Source of the DNA: Polaromonas sp. YR568
GTDB taxonomy: Bacteria > Pseudomonadota > Gammaproteobacteria > Burkholderiales > Burkholderiaceae_C
Assembly (NCBI RefSeq): GCF_900116715.1
Contig: NZ_FPBM01000001.1
Coordinates: 374,784 to 438,783, forward strand
Direction of reading: 5' to 3'
DNA: 64,000 bases
Shown: in pieces, positions 34,269-43,747 of the stretch
Numbering within the stretch: position 1 is the first letter of the stretch
Layout: every line of letters starts with the position of its first letter
Position numbers and translations under genes: made by a program
Notes under the pieces: model-generated
Database searches by the model: none
Seen by the model: the letters and a program-made list of their open reading frames with translations, nothing else
Told to the model about the DNA's origin: nothing

Positions 34269-35247
34269 TTATTTTTTGTTGAGGGCGGCGGCCACCGCCT
34301 CCAATTCGTTCGTCCACACGCCGCCCGACCAGCCGGGCGGCAGGCGCGCAACGTCCGCGGCGCTGTCAATGCCTGTTGAAAACCCGCCGCCGCGATAAGG
34401 GCCGATGATCACGGCCAGGCTGCCCACGGCCTGCAGCCGCGCCTGAAAGCGGCCCGGCCAACCCCAAAGCCAGGGCGCGATATTAATGGGAACGAGCGCT
34501 GCGCTCGCACGCCGCCGGCACCAGGCCCGTCCAGCCGTAGGCGATATAGCGCAAGAGGCAGTTCTTCAGCGAGCTGCGGGAGGCTGTGCGGACACCGTGC
34601 ACGCGCGCCCGGACTTGCGCGACCGGCTCATCGCCGCCATACACGATCAAACGGCCAAGCCGCTCAGGCGCGAGGCGCGCCAGCACGGCAGCCAGTTGCA
34701 CGCCTTCGTTCGGGTCACGGCTTTTGACATTGATGACCAGGCCCCGCGCCGGAAATGCATTCAGCACTTCATCGAGCGAAGGCATCAGCCCGACACCCTT
34801 GCCGCGAAACGGGAAAGTCTTTCCGCCGTCGGCGGTGTAGCCATAACCCACATCCAGGTGCTTCAGCGCCGCCAGGGAGTGCTCGCGCGTGACGCCCTTG
34901 CCTTCAGTGCGGCAGTCCAGCGTCCAGTCATGAAACACGGCAAAGTGCCCGTCGGCCGTGGGGTGTACATCCAGCTCCACCCAGTCGGCCCCGGCAGCAA
35001 AACTGGCGTGCATCGATGCCAGCGTGTTCTCCAGGTAGGCGTGCGTGGGCGGCAGCATGCGCGAAGCGGTGCAGGTGTCGTTCTGCAAATCCCTGTTGTC
35101 AAACTGCTGGGCGATGCCGCGGTGCGCCAGCAGCACGGGCCGGCCGCCGGCAGGCGGGGTGAACAGGCTGGTGTTGTTCAGGAAAACCAGGGCAGCGAAG
35201 ACGGACAAGCCGACGGCGATGACGGTGGCGCGCCTGGCGGTTTTCAT
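34269..35247 (-). pseudogene. glycerophosphodiester phosphodiesterase with a frameshift
   Basis: The N-terminal 250 residues show GDPD motifs: LLAHRGIAQQFD, ENTLASMHASFAAGADWVELDVH, HDWTLDCRTEGKG, and a signal anchor at the start. The reading frame ends at 34483 after ACERSARSH, but shifting one base at about 34487-34500 opens a second frame to a stop at 34269 that reads INIAPWLWGWPGRFQARL and ends LEAVAAALNKK, a plausible GDPD C-terminus. Together they give a normal-length enzyme. The break lies in a GAGCG-CTG-CGCTC hairpin, so it may be a true mutation or a sequencing error. Intact, it would cleave glycerophosphodiesters to glycerol-3-phosphate. Confidence 0.75.
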
Positions 35248-35498
35248 CTTCCGGGCTAGCAAAATACGATCGCGAGCAGGGCCGGATCGTCCATCATATT
35301 GAGCAACACCCAGCCACCCAGGCGGTAAGCGGTAAAAAGCGCTAGCTCGATCAGTTGTTCAAAAGGCATGGGCTGAGAGATGCAGACGATGTATTGAGGC
35401 GGCGCCGTGTTGCGCTGGGCCAGCTAAAAACAAGGGTTAAATACGCTTGTAGCCCAATGATAGCGGGCGCAAGCAGCTACTTTTTTGGTAGCAATCCA

Positions 35499-35753
35499 TC
35501 AGTCCGGTACAAACTTCGCCTTGAAGGTCACTTCGTCTTCAGGCAACTCCAGCGTGACCAGCTGGCCCATGCGCATATCCGCCAGGCGGCAGGCGCCAAA
35601 GAGGCTGTACTTGCCTTTGAGCTGGTAGCTTTCCATGTCGATCAGCATGTAAGAGTGCGGCACAAACACCTCGTGCAGAAAAATCGTGCGGTGCCGGTTG
35701 CGCGGCGACGGGAAGAGCTTGTAATGCTCGGTGGTGATGCTTTGTGCGGCCAT
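35499..35753 (-). CDS. small conserved protein of unknown function
   Basis: From the ATG at 35753 the product has 84 residues (MAAQSITTEHYKLFPSPRN...), with several beta-like segments (RTIFLHEVFVPHSYMLIDME, LEDEVTFKAKFVP-like end), no signal peptide and no Cys pair. The compact, non-repetitive composition and the clear start suggest a real gene. I do not recognise the family. It is divergent from the exonuclease gene at 35859, 105 bases away. Confidence 0.5.
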   Translation of the reverse strand: MAAQSITTEHYKLFPSPRNRHRTIFLHEVFVPHSYMLIDMESYQLKGKYSLFGACRLADMRMGQLVTLELPEDEVTFKAKFVPD

Positions 35754-35858
35754 GGTGTGAAACGTTTGGGCTGTGCGGTGTGACGCCCTTGCCCTGACTG
35801 TAAGCTCTAGCCCTGCCCTTTGCCGCTTTTTTGCACTTATCTTCCGTCTGGACACCGT

Positions 35859-36455
35859 ATGACCGAACGCCACCCCACCCCCGGTAAAGAAGAAATCGCC
35901 CTGCTCGAGCCCTTTGACCGGCTGGGCCTGGACCAGATCGAGGTGGTGTCCACACCGGCCCAGGCCGCCGGCGCGCTCAAGGCGCTGGCGGACGCCACGG
36001 TGCTGGGTTTTGACACCGAGTCCAAACCCACGTTTGCCAAGAATGAAGCCTCTGAAGGGCCGCACATCGTGCAGCTCTCGGCGCTGGACAAGGCCTGGAT
36101 CTTTCAGCTGGAAGACGCCGAATGCCGCCGCGTGGTCGGCCTGCTGCTGAGTTCGCCGGCGATCATCAAGGCGGGCTTTGGCCTGGGCGACGACCAGCGC
36201 CGCATCATCCACAAGCTGGGCGTAGACCTGCAGGGCGTGCTGGATTTGAACGTGGTGTTTCGCGAACGCGGCTACCGCAAGGACATGGGCGTGCGCGGCG
36301 CGGTGGCGGTGATGTTCAACAAGCGGTTTCTCAAATCCAAAAAAGCCGCCACCTCGAACTGGGCCAATGAGCGGCTGACCGAAGCGCAGATCATTTATGC
36401 CGCGAACGATGCGTATGGCGCGCTGCGGGTTTTCAAGGCGCTGGGGCTTGGATAA
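35859..36455 (+). CDS. DEDD-type 3'-5' exonuclease (RNase D-like)
   Basis: With the ATG at 35859 the product has 198 residues. It shows the three exonuclease motifs: LGFDTESKP (ExoI, Asp and Glu), AGFGLGDDQRRI (ExoII) and IYAANDAYGALRV (ExoIII, Tyr-x3-Asp). The protein is a single domain without HRDC, like other small DEDDy nucleases that trim RNA or DNA 3' ends. The substrate is unknown. Confidence 0.88.
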   Translation: MTERHPTPGKEEIALLEPFDRLGLDQIEVVSTPAQAAGALKALADATVLGFDTESKPTFAKNEASEGPHIVQLSALDKAWIFQLEDAECRRVVGLLLSSPAIIKAGFGLGDDQRRIIHKLGVDLQGVLDLNVVFRERGYRKDMGVRGAVAVMFNKRFLKSKKAATSNWANERLTEAQIIYAANDAYGALRVFKALGLG

Positions 36456-36472
36456 AAAGCCATGAGCAAGCC

Positions 36473-37948
36473 CTAGCCCTCAAGCCGGATGTTGACGTTT
36501 TTGACCTGCGTGAACTCCAGCAACTCTTCAAAGCATTCTTCACGGCCTATGCCGGATTGCTTGACGCCGCCAAAAGGCGCACCCAGAAAATGCTGGCTGG
36601 TGTTGTTGATCCAGACATAACCGGCTTGCACGCGCTCCGCGGCGCGGTGCGCCGTCACCAGATCCCGCGTCCAGATCGACGCCGTCAGTCCATAGTCCAG
36701 CGCGTTGACCTGCTCGAAGAGGCTGTTTTCGTCCTGCCAGCGCAAGACCGCCATGACGGGACCGAAAATTTCTTCGCGCGCAACGCGCATATGCATGCCT
36801 ACGCCGGAAAACACGGTGGGCTCGATGAAAAACCCGTTGGCCAGCGACGGGTCCTCGGGCCGCTTGCCGCCGCAGACGAGTTGCGCGCCTTCGTCCAGCG
36901 CCGACTGAATAAATCCCTCAACCTTCTCAAGCTGGACCCGGCTCACCAGGCAGCCCATGGTGGTGGCCGGGTCCGTGGGCGGGCCCGGGCGGTGCCGCTG
37001 CGGCAACAGCTGCGCGACGCCCGCCAGCACTTCGTCGTGGATGGATTCATGCAGAAACACGCGGCTGGTGGAGCCGCAGGACTGCCCGGCCCAGGTGAAG
37101 TTCATGCCTTGCACAATGCCGGCCACCAGTTTCGGAATGTCTGCATCGGGGTAGCCAATGAGGGCGTTTTTTCCGCCGAGCTCCAGCAGCACCGGCTTGA
37201 GTGATTCCGCGGCAGTGCGCATGACCGCCCTCCCCGTCGGGATGCCGCCTATCAGCGTGACCTTGCGCACCAGCGGATGAGCCGCCAGTGCTTCGCCGCA
37301 CGACCGGCCGCCGGCGAGGAAGTTCACCACACCGGGCGGGAAGATGCCGCCTATCAGTTCAGCCAGCCGCAGGCATGAGAGCGGCGCCTGGTCGGGCGCC
37401 TTGACCACCACTGTGTTGCCGGCGGCCAGGGGCGCCGCCACACGCATCGCGGCGAACATCAACGGGTGGTTGTAAGCAACGACCCGCGCCACCACACCCA
37501 GCGGCTCGCGCACGGTGTAGTTGAGCTTGCCGGGGCCCATGGGAATGGTTTCGCCCTTGACCTCGGGGGCCAGGCCCGCGAAGTACTCCAGCGCATCCGC
37601 CGCGATGTGCGCGTCGGCCTCCAGCATGCGCACGGGGTTGCCGGTGTTGAGGGCATCGAGCAGCGCCAGTGACGAGGCCTCGGCCCGCAACGCGGCAGCG
37701 GCCTTCCTGAGCAGGCCGCCGCGCTGGGCTGGCGGTATGGCGCGCCAGCCGTCGAAGGCGGCCTGTGCGGCATTCACGGCGGCGTCCACATCGGCTTCGT
37801 CGGCCACGGCAACGCTGGCCAGCGTTTCATTCAGGGCGGGGTTGATCGTGTCACCGTAACGGCCGGCGAGCGGCTTGTGCCAGCCGCCGCCGTAGTACAG
37901 GTCAAGGTGGGCCGGCAAGGTGCCTGCCGGAATCTGGTGTGTGTGCAT
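36473..37948 (-). CDS. NAD-dependent aldehyde dehydrogenase (betaine-aldehyde type)
   Basis: The 491-residue protein has the catalytic Cys in GQSCGSTSRVFL, the general-base Glu in LELGGKNALI, the cofactor-binding Lys region VVVKAPDQAPLS, and EEIFGPVMAVLRW near the C-terminus, as in the betaine- or aminoaldehyde dehydrogenase group. It is the last gene of the leftward ABC operon and would oxidise an aldehyde formed from the imported compound, possibly an aminoaldehyde produced by the transaminase at the head of the operon. Confidence 0.92.
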   Translation of the reverse strand: MHTHQIPAGTLPAHLDLYYGGGWHKPLAGRYGDTINPALNETLASVAVADEADVDAAVNAAQAAFDGWRAIPPAQRGGLLRKAAAALRAEASSLALLDALNTGNPVRMLEADAHIAADALEYFAGLAPEVKGETIPMGPGKLNYTVREPLGVVARVVAYNHPLMFAAMRVAAPLAAGNTVVVKAPDQAPLSCLRLAELIGGIFPPGVVNFLAGGRSCGEALAAHPLVRKVTLIGGIPTGRAVMRTAAESLKPVLLELGGKNALIGYPDADIPKLVAGIVQGMNFTWAGQSCGSTSRVFLHESIHDEVLAGVAQLLPQRHRPGPPTDPATTMGCLVSRVQLEKVEGFIQSALDEGAQLVCGGKRPEDPSLANGFFIEPTVFSGVGMHMRVAREEIFGPVMAVLRWQDENSLFEQVNALDYGLTASIWTRDLVTAHRAAERVQAGYVWINNTSQHFLGAPFGGVKQSGIGREECFEELLEFTQVKNVNIRLEG

Positions 37949-38015
37949 GGTGTGTGGTTGAAGTGCAAGGGCAAGCGATAAAGGACGATCGGTAAAGGCC
38001 GGCCGCCCTTGGGAG

Positions 38016-38810
38016 CTAAAACACGTGCTGCAGGAATTGCTGCGTGCGCGGGTCGCGTGGCGCGCCGAAGATCTCGGCCGGCGTTCCCTGCTCCACGATC
38101 AGCCCGCCGTCGGTGAAGCAAACCCGGTCGGCGATCTCGCGGGCAAAACCCATTTCATGGGTGACCAGCATGCAGGTCATGCCGTCCTGCGCCAGGTCGC
38201 GAATGACGTTGAGCACTTCCTTGACCGTCTCCGGGTCGAGCGCGGCCGTGACCTCGTCGAACATCATGACCTCAGGCTGCATGGCGAGCGAACGGGCGAT
38301 GGCCACGCGCTGCTGCTGACCGCCCGAGAGCTCCGCGGGGTAGCAGGCCTCTTTACCGGTGAGCCGCACTTTGGCGAGCAGGTCGTGCGCGCGGCGCTCC
38401 ACCTCGGCCTTGTCCTGCTTCATGACCTGGATGGGCGCCATCATCACGTTCTGCAGAACCGTCTTGTGTGGAAACAGGTTGTACTGCTGGAAGATCATGC
38501 CGACCCGGCGGCGCAGCGCAAGCTTGTCGAGTTTGGGGTCGGTGACGTCGATGCCGCAAACGCTGATGCGCCCGCTGTCGATGGGCGTGAGCGCGTTAAT
38601 GCAGCGCAGCAGCGTGGACTTGCCCGAGCCCGAAGGCCCGATGATGCAGATCACTTCGCCGCGGCGCACGTCCAGGGAAATGCCCCTGAGCACCTGCGCG
38701 CCGCGAAAGTGCTTGTGCACATCGCTGATGGTGACGATCAGGTCGCTGGAATTCGCGTCGCTGGAAAAAGGAGGCCGGAGTTCGTTCATGGAAGTGGGGT
38801 ACGTTGTCAT
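38016..38810 (-). CDS. polar amino acid ABC transporter ATP-binding protein
   Basis: The 264-residue ATPase has Walker A GPSGSGKSTLLRC, the Q loop (GMIFQQYNLFPHKTVLQNV), signature LSGGQQQRVAIARSLA, Walker B EVMMFDEVTAALD and the switch His in LVTHEMGFA. This pattern is that of GlnQ/HisP-type importers. It is encoded right after the two permease genes (3 bases gap), forming one complete importer with them. Confidence 0.95.
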   Translation of the reverse strand: MTTYPTSMNELRPPFSSDANSSDLIVTISDVHKHFRGAQVLRGISLDVRRGEVICIIGPSGSGKSTLLRCINALTPIDSGRISVCGIDVTDPKLDKLALRRRVGMIFQQYNLFPHKTVLQNVMMAPIQVMKQDKAEVERRAHDLLAKVRLTGKEACYPAELSGGQQQRVAIARSLAMQPEVMMFDEVTAALDPETVKEVLNVIRDLAQDGMTCMLVTHEMGFAREIADRVCFTDGGLIVEQGTPAEIFGAPRDPRTQQFLQHVF

Positions 38811-38813
38811 GGT

Positions 38814-39665
38814 TCAGCCCGCCACGGCCCACCGGCGTTCCAGCGCGGCCGTGATTCTGGCGATCGGGTAGCAGTACGCGAAGAACCAGGCCAGCAGGTA
38901 GGCATACATGGGAAGCAGCAGTTCCTGCCGCTGCTCGGCGGCGAGGATTTCGCGCGTGACCGTCATGGCTTCAGACACGCCGACGATGTTGGCCAGGGTG
39001 CTGGCCATGGCGACGATGGCGTAGAGGTTCATCCAGGCCGGCAGCATGCGCTTGAGGCCCTGGGGAATGATGATGCGCCAGAGGATCTGCGCGCGGCTGA
39101 ACGCGAGGGATTCGGCCGAGTCCCACTGCCCTGCCGGGATGGACTGAATGGCCCCGCGCACAATCTCCGCCACGTAGGCCATGACGGGTAACGCAAAACC
39201 GACCGAGGCCTTGAGCCAGTCCGGCACCGGGATCACCATGCCGAACACCTGCACCCTAAAGGGCAGCAGGAACATGCAGTAAAAAAGCAGCACCAGCCAG
39301 GGCGCATTGCGCAAGAACTGCGTCACCACCCAGGAAGGCGAGCGCACCCAGCCGCGTGGCGAGATTTGCGCGATGCCGAGCAGGAAACCCAGCGCCGTGC
39401 CCACGGAGATGGCGACAAAGCTGATGATCATGTTCCAGACAAAGCCGCCCGCCAGCAGCGGCGTCCATTTCAGCAAGGTCTCCACAATGCCGGGCTTGCC
39501 GGCACCGGCCGCGGCCTGGGCAGCCGCGCAGCTGAACGCCAGCCACAGGCATACCACCAGCGCGCCGCGCGCGTTCAGGCAGCGGCTTGGGTTGCCGGAC
39601 CACTCGGGCAGCGTGCGTGGGCGCAGTGCGGGCGCTTCAGGAAGGAGGACGGGAAGGGACTTCAT
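38814..39665 (-). CDS. amino acid ABC transporter permease, His/Glu/Gln family
   Basis: The 283-residue membrane protein has about five helices with the EAA loop ESLAFSRAQILWRIIIPQGLKRMLP. A proline-rich N-terminal extension of about 65 residues precedes the first transport helix and contains an extra hydrophobic stretch (GALVVCLWLAFSCAAAQA) that may be a signal-like helix. It overlaps the other permease gene by four bases. Confidence 0.92.
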   Translation of the reverse strand: MKSLPVLLPEAPALRPRTLPEWSGNPSRCLNARGALVVCLWLAFSCAAAQAAAGAGKPGIVETLLKWTPLLAGGFVWNMIISFVAISVGTALGFLLGIAQISPRGWVRSPSWVVTQFLRNAPWLVLLFYCMFLLPFRVQVFGMVIPVPDWLKASVGFALPVMAYVAEIVRGAIQSIPAGQWDSAESLAFSRAQILWRIIIPQGLKRMLPAWMNLYAIVAMASTLANIVGVSEAMTVTREILAAEQRQELLLPMYAYLLAWFFAYCYPIARITAALERRWAVAG

Positions 39666-40405
39666 GAGCGGCTGTAACCAGGTATACGCAAGGCGTGCTC
39701 CAGGCGGTGCAGCAAAAACACCAGCCCGCCGACGATGGCCAAAAAGGTCACGAGCAGCACGCTCATCATTTCAGGGATGTTGACGGACGCGCCCCAGATG
39801 GTGGACGAGGCCGTGAGCAATTCGGGCACCCCAATGGCGTAGGCCACGGTCGTGCCTTTGACGAGAGTGACCAGGTTGTTATTGAGGGCCGGCAGGCTGA
39901 TGCGCAGCGCCAGCGGCAGCACGACGTGAATGTAGGCCTTGAGCGGTGAATAACCGAGCGCTTCGGCGGCCTCCACGGTGGCCTTGGGCACAGCCTCAAT
40001 GCCGGCGCGAAAGATTTCGGTATTGAAGGCGCCCGCGAACAAAGACATGGAAATGACCGCCCAGTCGAAGTTGTCGAGCATGGGACGGCCTGCAGCACCG
40101 CCGCCGCCTGCCATGATCATCACGGAGCCGACACCAAAGTACAGGAAATACATCTGGGCCAGCGGCGGTGTGTTGCGAAAGAAGTTGACATACGCCGCCA
40201 CCAGCCACCGGGGCGCGGGCAAACGCAGGCTTTGCAGCCACGCACCCGCAACCCCGATCAGGACGGACAGCACAATGCAGGTGGCCGACAGTTGCAGCGT
40301 GACCTGGATGCCCTTGAGGTAGGTCAGGCCGTCGACGCGGTCGTAGAAAACCGAGAAGTTCGGCCCTCCGGCGTCGTACAGCTGCTTGAACCAGTCTGCA
40401 ATCAT
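39662..40405 (-). CDS. amino acid ABC transporter permease, His/Glu/Gln family
   Basis: The 247-residue protein has a typical GltK/HisM-like layout with helices around LQLSATCIVLSVLIGVAGAW and VFLLHRLEHALRI, and the EAA loop EAAEALGYSPLKAYIHVVLPLALRIS. It forms a heterodimeric channel with the overlapping permease downstream. Confidence 0.93.
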   Translation of the reverse strand: MIADWFKQLYDAGGPNFSVFYDRVDGLTYLKGIQVTLQLSATCIVLSVLIGVAGAWLQSLRLPAPRWLVAAYVNFFRNTPPLAQMYFLYFGVGSVMIMAGGGGAAGRPMLDNFDWAVISMSLFAGAFNTEIFRAGIEAVPKATVEAAEALGYSPLKAYIHVVLPLALRISLPALNNNLVTLVKGTTVAYAIGVPELLTASSTIWGASVNIPEMMSVLLVTFLAIVGGLVFLLHRLEHALRIPGYSRS

Positions 40406-40430
40406 GGTCTGCGGCGCCTCTATGGGTTAG

Positions 40431-41267
40431 TTAGTTGGCGGCTTTGGCCTTGGCGTGCATGGCCTGCACCCACTTGGTCGGCTTAATGCCCCATTTCTTC
40501 TCGAGCTCGACCAGCGTGCCCTTGCGGTGCCAGTCGGTGGCGACCTGCGTCAGAAATTCCTTGAGCGCAGGATTGCCTTGCGCGACAGCCATGCCCCAGG
40601 GCGCTTCGGACTGCGTCTGCAGGGGCATCTCAAAGCCGCTCCAGTCGGTGCCCAGCAGCAGTGAACCGCCGTGCGCGTCGTCGTCAAGGAAACCGACACA
40701 GCGGTTGTCGAAGGTGGCTTGCGCCGCCTCGGCCACGCCGGCATAGGCTTGCGGCACAAAGCCGTATTGCTCGGACAGCGACTTGTTGTACCAGGCGCCC
40801 TGCATGGTGCACACGGTCTTGCCTTTGAGGTCTTCCCAGTTCTTGATGTTGTTGGATTTGCGGGTGAGCAGGTTCACGCCCGAAGCATAGTAGTTCGGGT
40901 CAATGATGTCGATGATCTTGCGGCGCTCGGGGGTGTCGTTCATGGTGGCGATCATGAAGTCGATGCGGCCCTGCTGCAGGAACTGCATGCGGTTCTGGGC
41001 CGTCACCACGACTTTCTCAACCTCGATCTTCTTGCCCAGCTTGGTGGACAGGCGACTGGCGATGTCGGCCACCAGGTCGTGCTCCAGGCCCAGCATTTCG
41101 CCCTTTTCATTGCGGTAGCCGAAAGGCCGGTAGTCGACCTTGATACCGACCACAAACTTGCCGGTCTGCTTGATGCGGTCCAGTGCGTCGTCCGCGGCAT
41201 GCGCCGCGAAGGGGACGGCCAGCGTCGCCGCCACCAGGATCAATTTTTTATAGAGTGCTCCGAACAT
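40431..41267 (-). CDS. family 3 periplasmic amino acid-binding protein
   Basis: The 278-residue product has a signal peptide (ending FAAHA) and the family-3 solute-binding fold: KFVVGIKVDYRPFGYRNEKGEMLGLEHDLVADIA, QFLQQGRIDFMIATMNDTPERR and WEDLKGKTVCTMQGA. It is the receptor of the permease/ATPase set that follows. The usual ligand Arg appears changed in places, so the exact amino acid cannot be given. Confidence 0.92.
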   Translation of the reverse strand: MFGALYKKLILVAATLAVPFAAHAADDALDRIKQTGKFVVGIKVDYRPFGYRNEKGEMLGLEHDLVADIASRLSTKLGKKIEVEKVVVTAQNRMQFLQQGRIDFMIATMNDTPERRKIIDIIDPNYYASGVNLLTRKSNNIKNWEDLKGKTVCTMQGAWYNKSLSEQYGFVPQAYAGVAEAAQATFDNRCVGFLDDDAHGGSLLLGTDWSGFEMPLQTQSEAPWGMAVAQGNPALKEFLTQVATDWHRKGTLVELEKKWGIKPTKWVQAMHAKAKAAN

Positions 41268-41313
41268 GATGTCTCCTGTTTATGAATGATTGAGCAGATT
41301 GCCCGCGCCCTTG

Positions 41314-42507
41314 CTAGATGCCTGTTCCCGCCGCGGGTGCTTCAGCGAGAATTTCCTTGATGGCTTGCAGCACCGCGTCGGTGTCCTCGGCAAGGCCGAC
41401 CGTGATGCGAATTTCTTTCTGGTAGTCGGGGTCGCGCCAGTCGCGCACCAGGATGCCGCGCGCATGCAGGCCTTGCATGGCCTGCGCGCCCGGCATGGGC
41501 AACGCCACGGAGACGAAATTGGCGAGGCTGGCAAAGGGCTGGAGCCCAAGCGCGCGCAAGCCCGCCGTCATGCGGTCCCGCTCCCGCGCCACGGCGTCAA
41601 GAACGGTGGCCAGGTAAGCATCGTCCTGCAGCGCGGCCAGGGCGCCGGCCAGCGACATTGCACTGGGGCCGTAAGTTGTTTTCACGCGGCGCACGGCGTC
41701 GGCAATTTCGTCGCTGCTGCAAAAGGCGTACCCCACCCTGGCGCCCGCCAGGCCATAGGCTTTGGAGAAAGTGCGCAGGTTGACCCACGGCCCGCGGCGC
41801 CCGGCCAGTGCGGCAAGGATGTCGGGGCCGCCTGCATGGCGGCCGAACTCATGGTAGGCCTCGTCCATGACCAGCAAGACGTTGTCGGGAACGCCCTGGA
41901 TGAGTTGCTGGAGTGCGGCGGCTTCCATCATGCCGCCGCTGGGCGGATGCGGCGAGCAGGAAAATACCACGCGGGTGCGCGCCGTGATGGCGGCCAGCAA
42001 GGCCTGCGCGTCGTTGGCGCCCCGCGCGTCCAGCGGTACGCGGGCCACGACGGCATTGCGAAGCGTGGCCGAGATGGCGATACCCGGAAAGGCCGGCGCC
42101 GGCACGACGACTTCGTCACCGGGGCCTGCACCCAGAGTGCACAAAACCTGGATCAGTTCTTCGCTGCCGTTGGCGCAGGCGATGCGGGAGGCCGGGATGC
42201 CGCTGCGGGCTGAAAGCTCGGCGCACAGCAGACGGGCGTTGGGATCGGGGTAGCGGTTGACGCCGGCCGCGCTCGCGGCCATGGCCGCTACGGCTTTCGG
42301 CGACGGCGGATAGGGTGACTCATTGAGATGAAGCGGCCGCAGGCGGGCGGGCTCACCGCGTGCCTGGCCGCCCTGGACCAAAGCCGCCGCACGGTCCACC
42401 GGACGCGCCGGCAAGGGGTGCCTCATCCAGGCCGATTCACCGAACCGGCCGCTTGCAGCTTCAACTGACATGCCTGAAATCCTTTTCATCGTGTTGCTCA
42501 TCAACAT
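41314..42507 (-). CDS. HisC-like PLP-dependent aminotransferase
   Basis: The 397-residue protein resembles histidinol-phosphate aminotransferase: LHLNESPYPPSPKAVAAM, YPDPNARLLCAELS, ACANGSEELIQVLCTL, DEAYHEFG, the PLP lysine in LRTFSKAYGLAGARVGYAF, and IRITVGLAEDTDAVLQ at the end. In a catabolic/uptake operon it more likely transaminates the imported compound than makes histidine. The start may be ATG 42507, 42489 or 42468; the promoter region is crowded, so I keep the longest. Confidence 0.87.
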   Translation of the reverse strand: MLMSNTMKRISGMSVEAASGRFGESAWMRHPLPARPVDRAAALVQGGQARGEPARLRPLHLNESPYPPSPKAVAAMAASAAGVNRYPDPNARLLCAELSARSGIPASRIACANGSEELIQVLCTLGAGPGDEVVVPAPAFPGIAISATLRNAVVARVPLDARGANDAQALLAAITARTRVVFSCSPHPPSGGMMEAAALQQLIQGVPDNVLLVMDEAYHEFGRHAGGPDILAALAGRRGPWVNLRTFSKAYGLAGARVGYAFCSSDEIADAVRRVKTTYGPSAMSLAGALAALQDDAYLATVLDAVARERDRMTAGLRALGLQPFASLANFVSVALPMPGAQAMQGLHARGILVRDWRDPDYQKEIRITVGLAEDTDAVLQAIKEILAEAPAAGTGI

Positions 42508-42512
42508 GGCTT

Positions 42513-42538
42513 ATAAACATTATTAACGGAATGTTTAT
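42513..42538. promoter_or_regulatory. palindromic operator in the ABC operon/DUF6282 divergent promoter
   Basis: ATAAACATT at 42513-42521 and AATGTTTAT at 42530-42538 are perfect inverted arms of nine bases around an eight-base spacer. The site is just upstream of the HisC-like gene and 125 bases before the DUF6282 gene, inside an AT-rich divergent region. A TetR-type regulator encoded downstream of the DUF6282 gene is the likely ligand-responsive protein, but this is inference. Confidence 0.6.
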
Positions 42539-42662
42539 CTTCCAATACTTGGTTAACCCTGAGAGGCAATTTCCTTTTTTCGGAAATTTACTTTGCATTT
42601 TTTTAATAATGTAAGTAGCATTCAAGCAGCTTGTCAAACTTTATTTTCGAAAGGCCCAGAAA

Positions 42663-43712
42663 ATGTCCAACACCCCCACGGCGGAACTTCATACCGACCC
42701 CGCCACCCCTGTTTCGGAACGCTGCGTCACCTCTTATCCAGTCCGCCGGGCCTTTCGCCCCGGGGTGGTCTACCCGCCGGCCATCCCCGGCGTGGCCGGC
42801 ATGATCGACATCCACTGCCACGCCCACGAGGGCCAGCAGGACGCGTTGTCGCTGGCAAAGGTTGCCTCTGAAAACCAGATGGGCGGCCTGCTCTTCAAGA
42901 CGGTGGGGCCTATCTCCGGCGCTGAATACCGCCCCGCGCGCGTGGTCGACGGCATACGCGAGCAGCTCAAGAGCTGGTCCGATGACGCCGGCCTCAAGGC
43001 AGCTGGTTGCTGGGCAGGCTACGGCATCACCATGGACAACCGGCCGCCGTCGCTGGAGAGGCTGCGGCAAAACATCGAGGACGGCATCGTCGCCGTCTGG
43101 CTGCCCGTCTTTAACCATGCCAACACGCTGTTCAAGGTGGGCGGCAAGCGCATCTGGTGGGACAAGAGCGCGGCGCCGTCAGACCACACCGGCCCCCTGC
43201 CCTGGGACGAAGCCATCCGCTGCGGCTTTTACCTGCTCGACGAGCACGGCAAGCTCAAACCGGAAATCGCCGACATCCTGCGCGCGATTGCCGATGCGAA
43301 CGTCGCGCTGTTCTTCGGACATGCGACACACCGCGAGATTTTCGCGATTGTCGAATTGCTCGACAAACTCAACTTCAAGCGGGCGGTGATTGACCACCCC
43401 TTCAGCCCCTTCGTCGACCTCGACATCCCGCTCATGAAGCAGCTCACGGCCGCCGGCGTGTACCTGAACTTCACTTACGACGAACTCTCGCCGCTGCTCG
43501 GCGTGGACCCGGCTCGCATGTACGAAGCCATACGCGCCGTCGGCGTCGAATACGTCACGCTGTCCAGCGATGCGGGTGAGCCGCTCTTTCCCAACTCCGC
43601 CGAATGCATGCGCCTGGTGAGTTCTTATATGGCCGCTTTCGGGCTGAATGCGGCGGAGCTGGAGATCGTGTGCCACCGCAATCCGTCACGCCTGCTGGGG
43701 CTGGACTCCTGA
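42663..43712 (+). CDS. DUF6282 amidohydrolase-like protein
   Basis: The 349-residue protein contains the metal-binding start of the amidohydrolase fold (MIDIHCHAHEGQQDA), later DFs such as LFFGHATHREIFAIVELL and FKRAVIDHPFSPF that supply further His ligands, and YVTLSSDAGEPLFPNSAE with the Asp expected at the end of the barrel. This is DUF6282, a family with no known substrate. It is likely a TIM-barrel hydrolase that works together with the divergent transport operon. Confidence 0.75.
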   Translation: MSNTPTAELHTDPATPVSERCVTSYPVRRAFRPGVVYPPAIPGVAGMIDIHCHAHEGQQDALSLAKVASENQMGGLLFKTVGPISGAEYRPARVVDGIREQLKSWSDDAGLKAAGCWAGYGITMDNRPPSLERLRQNIEDGIVAVWLPVFNHANTLFKVGGKRIWWDKSAAPSDHTGPLPWDEAIRCGFYLLDEHGKLKPEIADILRAIADANVALFFGHATHREIFAIVELLDKLNFKRAVIDHPFSPFVDLDIPLMKQLTAAGVYLNFTYDELSPLLGVDPARMYEAIRAVGVEYVTLSSDAGEPLFPNSAECMRLVSSYMAAFGLNAAELEIVCHRNPSRLLGLDS

Positions 43713-43747
43713 GATAATCCGCATCCACAACCACGCAGAGGAACCAG

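Noticed and set aside
35256-35369. Leftward 37-codon frame (MPFEQLIELALF...) just before the frameshifted phosphodiesterase gene
   Set aside because: It ends just before the phosphodiesterase start and looks faintly hydrophobic, but has no ribosome-binding site or family match; too short to claim.
35425-35492. Repeat-like text GGGTTAAATACGCTTGTAGC...GGTAGCA
   Set aside because: From memory it resembles a scattered Polaromonas/Rhodoferax intergenic repeat, but with only weak dyads here and no second good copy in the window I do not list it as a feature.
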